Notes under the pieces: generated by a model
The model's database searches: none
What the model was told of the DNA's origin: nothing
Seen by the model: the letters and a program-made list of their open reading frames with translations, nothing else
Position numbers and translations under genes: made by a program
Part shown: positions 11,577-22,308 of the stretch, in pieces
How positions within the stretch are numbered: the stretch's first letter is position 1
How the letters are laid out: each line of letters starts with the position of its first letter
Assembly (NCBI GenBank): GCA_022661535.1
Contig: JAKULF010000001.1
Span: forward strand, 2,108,001-2,172,000
Reading direction: 5' to 3'
From: Eutypa lata
Taxonomy: Eukaryota; Ascomycota; Sordariomycetes; Xylariales; Diatrypaceae
Length of the DNA stretch: 64,000 bases

Positions 11577-12650
11577 CTGCCTAGTAATTAGCGACGGCGA
11601 TCATAATCCACGATGCAACAATACGGAAACCAACAGTTTTTGCATGATAAAGTCCAAGACTCTTTATGATCGTGACAGCTTCAAGTTACTCCAACGATGC
11701 ACGGGTCGTGGTATAGAGACTAGACGAGGTCTTTATTGCTGTATATAGTAATATCGGCGCCCTCGCCAGGCTCCAGGAGCATGTGGATGGATATCGGGTA
11801 GACTTAACTCTTCTCGTAGGTAGTTGATGTAGTTGTCCACTAGCATCGCCCGTTAGCCGAAGCTAAAATGTTGGCGATTTGCTAAGCCGAGCTGAACTCT
11901 AGCGGCGTAAACTCCAGGCAGACAAGCCCAGTATTGAGGGACTAGATAGGCGGCTTGGTACCTACACTACGCAGTAGTCGAATGTCTAAAAGTTTCTAAC
12001 GACAAATAATTTATGAAGATAGAATAGTGCCCTCCCTTTTGACCATGGCTTAGAGTCAAGTGTCTGCATATCTTGTATAAACCACGCTCTTTGAATTGCT
12101 GGATTATTCAAAGAAATAGCTTCTCAATGAGAGCAGTCTTTGCCTAAGCACGTCAGGCGTCGTACTATGAACAGGCAACTGCAGTTTAGATCGTTCGGTG
12201 CAATGTAACATCAACAACACCATCGCGTTGCGGCTGAGCTGTGTTGGATCCACATCACACGCGATATCTCCCTACACGTGTCTAATGCTACCGATTACTC
12301 CACCAGCTTAACCGAAATCTCCCCCCATGTAGAATAAATAAGGGGTAATCATGTTTAGGCTGAGCGCAAGGTTGACACCTATTCATACTATTAGCATTCC
12401 CGAGGGACTTAACGGTAAACCGATGAGTAGTTGCAGAAGCCGAGGGTTGTGGCGCCCTTAGGGGAACTAGCTGATAGTATTACGTAGTCTTTGGTCTCGA
12501 AGATTCTCGGGTAACAAAGGACGATCATGGTGAGGTAGCCAAATACATAAAGGGGATACCACCCCTCGCGTCTGATATGTCCAGGTTCAGCTTCTCCACC
12601 AGTTTCAATCTTTCAAGCCAAAGCCGAATCATCCCCTCAAATCATCAATT
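11577..12650. other. intergenic between divergent genes
   Basis: Contains the promoters of the minus-strand orphan and the 12.65-kb gene. No coding signal or clear repeat is seen. Confidence 0.5.
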
Positions 12651-13759
12651 ATGTCTAAACTGCCACCCGTCGAGAAGCTACCGCTCGCTCTTCGCAAGAA
12701 CCGTAAGTAATAGTCCTGATATCTCAGACATCAGCTCATCATTGTAGTGCGGGATGACTGGGAGAACAAAAAAGCGGGCATCGAGAAGCAACTTTCGGAT
12801 GTCTTGACTGTCCCATGGACAATCGATGTCAACCCCAATCAGATCTATGCATATGCAAAGGATGGCTATGCAAAGGAGTCTTTAGGTAGCTGTCTCGCTA
12901 GGTAAGCACATGTTTAAATCGACCACCATGTAACGAGTTGACACCTCTATACAGCTACTTCGAAGGTACCATCTACAGATTAAAGGAGTTCGTGGATAGC
13001 TATGGTGAAAATGGCTTAAACGAATTAAACACCATCAGTTATGCCCACACCATGACTATTGACCTTGACGAAACTAAGCAGTTCACATACTGCGGTGCCG
13101 ACATTCACGAAGGCCAACTGCGCATCTTGTTCGCCGAGGGAAACCTCGGTACCAACATCGACTCCGCTCTAGAGAAGCCGGTGCTTCTTAAGGCTCTCAA
13201 CAACGCACCCGCCCCCGAGGGCTCCGTCGTGCCGCTCAGCTTCGCGGCACGCCTAGACGTCAGCAGGGAGTATGACCCCAAGGCTGAGGAGATCCAAAAG
13301 CAAATCGCGGAGATCCTCGCGCGACCTGACATCAAGCTGAGCCCCAACTTCGAGGATACGTACGACAAGCTCTCGGAGGAGAGCAAGAGCAAGGACACGG
13401 GGCTCCGGTCCGACTGGCAGGACGTGCTCGGCTCGTTTACGCGCCAGTATTTCGAGGGCCTCGCCACCCAGCTGAAGTACCAGAAGTTCGGCCAGGATGA
13501 TATGCTGCAAGAGGGCTTCAACGAGGTTGTCACCAAGGGCGAGATCGCTTTCCGGGTTGTTGATAAGCTCGAGAAGGGCTCGTACTCTGAGGCCGTCTTC
13601 GAGGATGGTGTTCTATATCTCCAGGTAAGTACCTAGTTAGCACCCGTTCACATATCTCCGCCTTCGCGTCGGATGACACTAACATGACAACAGTGCACTC
13701 CGAAGACATGGGGGACTAATATCGATGACACGGCGGAGAACTTGGTTGATAAGCTGTAA
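12651..13759 (+). CDS. hypothetical fungal protein, 313 aa, four exons
   Basis: Exons are 12651-12702, 12748-12901, 12955-13624 and 13694-13759, with introns of 45, 53, 53 and 69 nt reduced to three: 12703-12747, 12902-12954 and 13625-13693, all GTAAG-type. The joined frame is 942 nt. The product starts MSKLPPVEKLPLALRKNL and ends NLVDKL. It is soluble, acidic and mostly helical, with no signal peptide. Motif-like stretches are PWTIDVNPNQIYAYAKDGYAK and YCGADIHEGQLRILF, but I recognise no family. It is the last gene before the AT-rich block. Its third exon is GC-rich, so RIP has not leaked into it. Confidence 0.8.
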
Positions 13760-14704
13760 ATTGAGTCATTTGGTAGCTACCTCCTGCCTATGGAGGAGTG
13801 AGCTCTAAACGTTTCCGCTTCCATAGTAGCGTGTCATTTCCTATGCTGGTAGAATGCATCGTGTCCCTTTCTACCTTATGTAGCAACTTGAGTAGAAATA
13901 TGTATGAATAACATCGAATAGCTGTAACATTAAAAGTATTTCGTCGTGGTGTTTTCGTAAATAACGCGAATAAAGAATGTAAAACACGGCACAGCCGAAA
14001 TACTTAAGACATTAAATTTCTCACTAAACAAAAATAATATCCTTTAAGCATTATAACATTTACCTTTAATATATAATATAAATTTATAATCTTAAAGCGC
14101 AAAACGTTTATTTTAAACAATTATATAAAACTTTTCGTAATTAAATAATAACTTATTAATAATATTATTATATAATTTATTAAGTTTATTCGTAAACTTT
14201 ATCGAAATAAATACGTTAATACTTGCTTTAATTTTTAAATCGTTATAATTTTAAATATCGATTTTTTATTAAAATTTTAATTAATTAAAAAGTAAAAATA
14301 AAACTCGAATTATAACGGCTTAAGCTTATTTAATGATTTTCGAATCGTTAATTATTTATAATTTATATTTTTTTATATAAAATAATTTATAATAAAAATA
14401 AATTAAACCCGATAAATTCGAAATTTTAAAAATAAATACGTTATAAATTAATAAATTTATAAAAATTATTATAATTTTTTAAAAGTTAAATTAAAGTTAT
14501 ACGAACTTAAAACTAATAAATTATTTTATAAAAATTACTTTATAAAAATTACTTTATAAAAGTTTAATTATTTTTTAAATTAATATATTATAATTATTAA
14601 TCGTATTAATAAAATTATAATTTTAAAAACTTTTATTATATAAAATTATTTATAAATAACTTTATTTAAATAATTAAAATAATAATAATAATAATAATAA
14701 TATA

Positions 14705-14895
14705 TAATTAAAAAGAATTTTAAAATTTATAAACTTATAAACTTATAAATTTATAAATTTATAAAGTAACTTATAAACTTTTAAATTTTTAAATTTATAA
14801 ACTTATAAATTTATAAACTTATAAAATAACTTATAAACTTTTAAATTTTTAAATTTATAATTTATAAATTTATAAACTTATAAAGTTATAAAATA
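14705..14895. repeat. short tandem repeats of CTTATAAA-type units
   Basis: Runs of ACTTATAAATTTATAAA recur, and a longer unit of about 62 nt beginning near 14767 (AACTTATAAACTTTTAAA) is repeated near 14829. It lies inside the AT block and may be a RIP-degraded minisatellite. Confidence 0.5.
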
Positions 14896-17520
14896 ATTTA
14901 TTTAAACGATTATTTTATTCGTATATTATTATTATTATTTTAATTAAAAAAATTATAATATTTTAAGTTTTTCTTATATAATGTTACTTTTAAACGGCTT
15001 TTTTCGAAATAATTAAAATAATAATAATAATATATTAACTTAATATTTATTCGAACGAATAAATATCGAAACGTTTTTTAAATTAATATATTATTATTAT
15101 TATTTTAATTAAAAAAATTATAACGCTTTAAGTATTTTTTATATAATGTTATTTTTAAATAATCTTTTACGAAATAATTAAAATAATAATAATAATATAT
15201 TAATTTAAAAAACGTTTAAATAAAAATAAAATAAATAAATAATAAAATTTAACCTTTTACTTAAAAATAAAAACTTTCTTTTAAGTTATATAAATAAATG
15301 TATATATATTCGTAAATCGTATTTAATTTCGAACTTAATCGTATATTTTATTTATTTATACGTATTTTATTTAATTTATTATTAAAAATTAAAAAAGTAA
15401 TGTTATTTTTTTATTTTATATAAAATTCGTTATTTTTACATTTAACGACTTTAAAATTATTAAATAAAATTAAGCTTTTTTTCGTAAACTTTTGGTTTTT
15501 ATAAGTCTTTTTTTCGTATTAAATTTAATAAATATATTTAATACGAAATTATTAATTATAACGTAATTACGATAACGTAATTATTTTATAAAAAAAAGCT
15601 TAAATAATAAAATAATTAATATCGTTTTTAATTATAAATAATTAACTTTATAATAAATAATTATTTAATTCTTTTAATATAACATCTTTTATTTTTTAAA
15701 CTTTAATTTTAAAAACTTTATTTTTTTTAAAATTAATATTAAACGAATTAATATTTAAAAATTTATTAATTATCGTTACGAATTAATTTAAATTTATCGT
15801 TAAATTAATATTTTTTATTTATTCGAAATATTATTTATTAAATAAAAAATTCATTAACGATTTAAAAAAGTTTTAATTTAAGCATTATTACGTTATAAAA
15901 AAAAATATAAAAACGATATTTTATATTTTTATATATTTAAAAAATTTATTTAAAAAAAAATATTAAAAATTTTTATTACTTTAATATTAATAAATATTAC
16001 TTTAATATCGAAAAAATTAAAAATTAATTAATTATTTAAAAATACATTTATAAGTTTAAAAGTTAATCGATTTATATTAAAAATAATATAATTAAATTAC
16101 GTATTTTTAAAAAAAAAATTAAAAATAACTTTTAAAAAAAAATAATCGTTATTAATAATAAAATTAAATTTATAACTTAATTTAAATCGAATATATTTTA
16201 AAAATTAATTTTTTATTATAAAAATATAAAAAATTACGTTAATAATATATTTAAATCGAAAATTTCGAAATATATTTTATTTAAATTAAATAAATATTAA
16301 AACTTATTTAACGTAATTAACGATTAAATTAAAAAAAACTTAAAAAATCTTTTACGTAAATTATTTTTATATAACATTTTATTTATTAATATTTATAAAA
16401 ATATAAAAACTTTTTTTTTTTTTAATTATAATTTTTTTTTTTTTTTAAAAAGTTTTTTTTTTTTTTTAAAAAAAGTTATATTTTTTATATTTTTATAACG
16501 TTTTAAAAACGTTAAAATTAAAAAAAACTTATTTTTAAAATTTATTAATATATTAAATTAACTTTTTTTAAAATAATACGATTAAAATTATTATACTTTT
16601 TTAAAAAAACTTATATATATAAAATAATATAAATTTAAAATATTAATAAATATATTTATATAATAAAAAAATAAAATATTACTTTTATATATATATTAAA
16701 TAATAAATATATTATAATTAACGATATTTTATTAAATAATAACTTATTATTTAAATATTATAAATAAATTTTAAAATATTAATAAAGTTTTAACTTAATA
16801 AATAAATATATTAAAAAAGTAAACTTTATTAAATAAAAATTATTATATATATACTTATTTAATAATAATTTACGTAATTATAAAAATATAAATATAAAAT
16901 AATTAAAAAAAAATTATATTTTTATAAAAATAATTAAATTTTTTTTAATAAAAGTTAATAAACTTTATATATTAAATAATAAAAAAAAAGTATTTAATAG
17001 TTTTTTAAAAAATATAAAAAATAATAATAATTTTAATTAAATTTTTTTATTTAATAAAATAAACTTTAAATATTTTTAACTTTAATCGTAAATAAAACTT
17101 ATTTAATAATACGTTTTAAAATTATAATAAAAACTTTTAAATTTTAATTTTTAAATAAATTAAAACGAAAAAAAACTTAATTAAATTAAAAAGTTAAACG
17201 TTTTTACATTAATACTTTATTTTTATTTTTGTTATTTAATTACATTTTATTAATATTAAATATTTAAAAAACGTATTTTAATATAAAAAATAAAATATAA
17301 ATTAATATTATAAAATAAATATTAAAATTAATAAAAATTTAATTAATAATTTTTAATAAATAATTAAATTTATTTTCGTTAAACTTTAAACGTTAATTTA
17401 TTTAAATATAAATATTAAAAAAGTAATTATTTAAATAATTAATATTATATATAAATCGTTTATTATAAATACGATTTATAAAAACGCGTTTTTTAATTTT
17501 TTTTTTTAAAAATTATTAAT

Positions 17521-17800
17521 AGATATAATGCACGTAATGTATAAATTATAAAGGCTTAAAAGCTTTAAAGGCTTATTATTATAAATACAAAATAATAAAG
17601 GTTATATAAAACAATAAAAGTAAAAGTTATATAATAAATTATAGTTTTAAAGTATTTATATTATCTCTTAAAGCACCAGGTTTTTCTATAATATTTATAA
17701 GATTTTAAAAGCTAATATAGACTTTATAAAACTTTAATACATTAAGTGTTTTTCCCGACTTTGCAATTTTGCATTTTATGCATTCAAGATTTTAACAAAA
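17521..17800. other. island inside the AT block without RIP signature
   Basis: This segment stays AT-rich but contains about ten CpA and several TpG steps and only about two CpG, the reverse of its flanks. It includes AAGCACCAGG and TTTTGCATTTTATGCATTC. It has no coding frame. It may be a later insertion or a segment that escaped RIP. Confidence 0.5.
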
Positions 17801-19245
17801 ATTAATAAAAAAAAAATTTAAACTTTTTTTTTTTTAATATATTATTTATATTAATTAAAAATTTCGACGTTAACGTATTAATAAACTTTATTAAAATATA
17901 TATATAATTTTAAAATAACGTAATAATTAAATAATTAAAGAAATTAATAAAAAAAAAATTAAAAATAAATTTATTTTTTAAATATATAATTATAATATAT
18001 ATAAAATAATTACGCGATATTATAATATTAAAATTTAATTATATAATTCGACTTATAATAATATTACTTTTTTTATTTTTTTCGATATTATTTTAATTAA
18101 TAAAACGATAAACTTTTATTTTTAAAATAATAAAAATAAAATTTAAATCTTTTGCGAAAATTTAATAATATATTTATTAATTATTAAACTTTTTTAAAAA
18201 TTTTTCGGCATTTTTATATTTTAAATTAATATAACGTATAATTTAAATAAATCGAAAATTAATATATAAATAAAGTTAATATTAACGATATTTATTAAAA
18301 TAACTTTTAAATATTATTAAATAAAAGTTAATAAAAAATATAAATAATAAAAATACGTTTATAATTATAATATTTATAAATAATTTAAATAAAATAATTA
18401 AATTACGTTTTTTTATTTATATTTAATAATTAAAGCGTTAACGAAAAAATATTTTACTTTATATAATAAACTTAATTAATTCGTTAATAATCGTAAATAA
18501 CTTATTAATTAAAATAAAAAAAAACATTTAATAAAAAAAACGTTAAAAAAAATATTTAATATAAAAATAACGAAATTTAAAATAAATAATGTCGTAAAAT
18601 ATAAGTATATTATAAATTAAATATTTATTTTTAAAAATAAATTTCGTTTTTTTAAAAAAAAAAATAATAATAAAAAATAATTTAATTTTACGTTATTTTT
18701 TAAAACGTTAATATAAAGTTATTAAATTTTAATAATATATATAATTTATATTATTTTTAATAAAATTAAATAAAAAATAATTAAAATTAATAATAATAAA
18801 TATAATTAAAAAATTAAAAAAAGTTATATTAATAATTATAATAAAAACGTAAATAATAAAAGTAATATTTAAAATAAAAATAATAATAATAATTATAATA
18901 AAATATAATATTTTAAAATAAAATAAAATAAAAATAAATTATAAAAATATAAAAATAAAAGAAAAAATTATAATATATAAAAAAAAAAACGTAATAATAA
19001 AAAAATTAAAGTAATTTAAATAATTTACTTATCGAATGTAAAAAGAAGCTTATATATTAATGTATAATTTTATAAATCGTAATTTTAATTATTTAATAAT
19101 ATAAATGCCGTAATATATATAAATAAACGTTAACGCAAAAGGTTTATTTTCCGAATAAAATCTTGTAAATTTTATTTATACGTATTATAAGATATTATTC
19201 GATTAAAACGTAAAACATTATAAAAAGATGTTTATTAATAAAATT

Positions 19246-19586
19246 TCATGATACGAACGACGTAATTGGTGGAACGTAAGCGAGGACACCAAAATACCAC
19301 GATTGTATCATTAACGTTTTATTCGTACTGCTATTCTTTGAGGATCGGAGATATCTGATTGTTTGATTGCTCTGATTCGTCAGTTTGCTCGTAGTTGAGT
19401 GGTTTAGGCCTACTGGTGTCCCACTAATCACGTCACTTGCGCGGCGCAGTCAATATACTATACCAGCACATTTAACTTGCTGCCTGCGGCTGAAATAATA
19501 GACAACGTCAATTATTCTGAATATGAACTTCTATCCGAACATCTAACTCTATCCTCTTCAATGATAGCGCAATAAACTATTTAGAT
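19246..19586. other. intergenic, promoter side of the EI24-like gene
   Basis: Base composition returns to normal here. No gene is supported; a 61-codon minus-strand frame has no homology clue. Confidence 0.5.
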
Positions 19587-20528
19587 ATGGCTTCAGATTC
19601 TCGTCTACCTCCCCCATTGCGACCGTTGGAACGACCGTACAACTACCTCTCGAGGGCACTAATCGCGGCATCGTATCCTCTGCGAGGCATCGCTTACTTC
19701 CTACGTCATCCCGCCTACTACCCGCTGTTTCTCAGCCGTCTACTCCCTCTCTCCCTCCTTTCGCTTCTGATCTACTTTATTCTCTTCACTTTTGCTTTCC
19801 TGCCGCAGTTTGCCTTTCTATATATATTCCATGGACGGGGCGCTTGGTTGAACGCGATAGTCCTAGTTCTCGGCGAAGGCTTGGTCATCATCCAAGGCCT
19901 GTTCGAGGGCTTCTTTGTCGATGAGTGTCGCGTGGATGTTTTTGATGTGAGCTTCATTTACTAGTTCGTTGGCGATGACTTGAATCTAAATTTAACCTTG
20001 GTATAGGCTACCCTCATCGACAAAGGTCTCGTCGACGTCGTCTCGCCCCATCGCATCCTCTTCCCCGATGCCCCGAACTCCGTCAAGATGCTCGGCAAGC
20101 CATCGACCGCCGCGGTCTACCAACCGTGGAGCCTCATACAGATCATCGAGCTGATCGTCTTCCTGCCCCTCAACCTGATCCCGTACGTGGGCACGCCGGC
20201 GTTCATCATAATCACGGGCGCCCGGTTGGGGACGTTCGCGCACTACAGATGGTTCAAGCTGCGGGGTCTGACGCGCAAGGAGCGCAAGGCGGAGATAAAG
20301 GGTCGCATGTGGGATTACACCTGGTTTGGAACCATGGCGATGGTGCTGGAGCTGGTGCCTATCTTCTCGTTCTTCTTCCTGTTGACCTCGACCACGGGCG
20401 CGGCCCTCTGGACTGCCAAGATCGAAGAGCGAGCCCGCGGGCGGGCATCGGGGCATACGGCGTTGGTCATTGCACCAGAGAACGATGCTGATGAACCGCC
20501 TCCGCCATACGAGGACAATCCTGTATGA
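19587..20528 (+). CDS. EI24/Rrt8-like multi-spanning membrane protein
   Basis: Exons 19587-19946 and 20007-20528 flank a 60-nt intron (GTGAGC...TAG) and give 293 aa. After a short Pro-rich N-terminus, the sequence YPLRGIAYFLRHPAYYPLFLSRLLP leads into paired hydrophobic segments near residues 50-75 and 85-105, and a second set near 175-205 and 245-265. That arrangement, with a re-entrant central loop carrying DVVSPHRILFPDAPNS, matches the EI24/CysZ-like family that in yeast includes the lipid-droplet and spore-wall proteins Rrt8, Lds1 and Lds2. The C-terminus ends in a PPPPYEDNPV motif (a PPxY-like element, potentially read by Rsp5-type ubiquitin ligases). A role at the ER or lipid droplets is inferred from family. 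Confidence 0.8.
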
Positions 20529-22308
20529 TCACGTATTTTTATCCGTGTGTAATAGAATGTGGAATGATTATTACGTCTCCTACATCTTGATTAACGTGCA
20601 ACTTGACGAGGTCCCAATCGGTACGGTCGTTCTCGTCGCCGCAAGGAGTGACACCAAATGTAGTGGTTCTAGCGATACGAGTCGTGCAACAAGGGAACAG
20701 GAGTTGATTTCTACTTGACCTACGTTGATAAGTTGCTAGAACACTTGGGCAGGCTCTTCTAGCATGCATTCAGTATATCTTGTTGACTTTATAACTAAAC
20801 AGAAACCCCATCAACTAAGCGCATGTACGTTTCTGCACCGATTCTTGCTCTAATATCAATGAGGAAATGAGGTGTAATAAGTCAAACAACGTGTTGCAGA
20901 AACTACTAGATGCCCAAAATGTACGACTCTTGTTGCTTTAAACCTTACGTAGGATGAATGCAGCTTCAATCTAATTAAATACACCATCGTCTGAGTCCAA
21001 CAGGTAGCGATTGATAGCGACCTCTATGAGTAAGTCTACATTTCAGACCCAGCACATGCGATCCTACGTGCTCAGTTGCTGACGACTTCATAGACATAAC
21101 AACGTTACCAACCCAGCTGCCCGCGTACCTAAGGAGGAATCGAGACATTCGATCAAAATTCATTGTCTAACACATACAAATTACACATCATGTCTCTTTC
21201 ACAGCATTCAATTCTACAGAAGGCACCTGTGGTTATCAAGTTATTTCCCAGAGTCAACTTGGAGATGTCACAAGGTTATGCGGGTGCTTGCAAAATGACG
21301 ATGGTTTCAGACTACGCGCAACAGAGGAATCGACATCGACCTTCCTACATTCTACCTACTACATGCATCATACATGTAGACTACATGATGCAATTGACGT
21401 ACATATGTTGTGTTGGAGCATCCATGACACAAGTCTCACCAAATCCACATTACCTAACAAGAAAAGTTTAATAGGCACCTGCCTTGCGGAAATAGACACA
21501 ACGATACAGAGGTAATCTCGAGACTCCAACTGGAGGCCAACCAATCTTGGAACTCACTTCAATGTTGCATTGGTTGATCGGGACGGGGGCATCTACATGT
21601 AGAGGAACCGCCTGGGTACCTAAGGCACTCCAAGGAGCACAGTTTCCGACACTGAGATGCACAGCTAAATGGTGATGCATTCGCTAGGGATGTCCCAATT
21701 GAGGTTCTGGCCTAGGCTCCTTCCATGATTTGATTCAATTACATCATGCCTGTTTGCTGAAAATTGAAGTTTTGGTTGCAAATGACAAATTGGAAAGAGA
21801 CATGGCGACGTTGAGCAAGTTTTTGGGTTGTGGTTGTCCGTGTGCCTTCCCATGTTTATTAGGGGTTACGTAAATCTCTCCTGATTTTCACGTTGGAGTT
21901 GAATCGCGACTGCCCTCTCCAATATAGATTTGAGGACAACACTGCCAATCTGGATTAGCTCCTTCCCTCAACATCGTGACTCTCCTTCAACAATGGAAGG
22001 CACCACGTCAAAGTCTGCGTTTCAAGCAGAAAAACCTTTCATCCCCCTCCTTGATTTCTTGTCCGCACTTCCTCCATCTCTTCACACCCATCTCTTCCTC
22101 TCAACCATCTTTCGTTTCTCATCCTCTCGTTTACAATTTCTTTTTTTCTTCATACACATTCTCTCACCATCTGATCCTCTCACTCATCAGTATTTTGTCA
22201 CTCATTATTGCCTACATCAGTACCATCAACACCATCATACAAGCACCAAACACCTGCATTAATACAAACAGATCTCAAGAACTCAGGTAGTCGTCGAGTG
22301 TGGTGAAG
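20529..22308. other. long intergenic upstream of the collagen-like gene
   Basis: No gene is supported. A nested palindromic 29-mer sits at 21364-21392. A CT-rich tract from about 22030 to 22240 immediately precedes the collagen-like gene and is probably its 5' UTR or promoter; short frames inside it are compositional. Confidence 0.5.

Larger units (their letters stand above)
13980..19245. repeat. AT-rich RIP-like block, probably dead repeats
   Basis: About 5.3 kb is almost entirely A and T, with abrupt edges against normal genic DNA. Cytosines that remain sit mostly in CpG or CpT; CpA and its complement TpG are nearly absent except in an island at 17521-17800. That is the dinucleotide result of repeat-induced point mutation (C to T at CpA) acting on both strands of duplicated DNA. 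No open frame survives, so the original element cannot be named; a retrotransposon or DNA transposon is likely. No long terminal repeats or target duplications are recognisable at the edges. Confidence 0.8.

Noticed and set aside
13980..19245. Centromere interpretation of the AT block
   Set aside because: Known RIP-rich centromeres of filamentous fungi are far longer; 5 kb between active genes fits a mutated repeat better.
13980..19245. LTR-retrotransposon with recognisable terminal repeats
   Set aside because: I compared both edges by eye and found no matching terminal repeats or target duplication, and no reverse-transcriptase motif survives.
19246..19431. 61-codon minus-strand frame at the edge of the AT block
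   Set aside because: Short, polar, no homology clue, and adjacent to RIP-degraded DNA.
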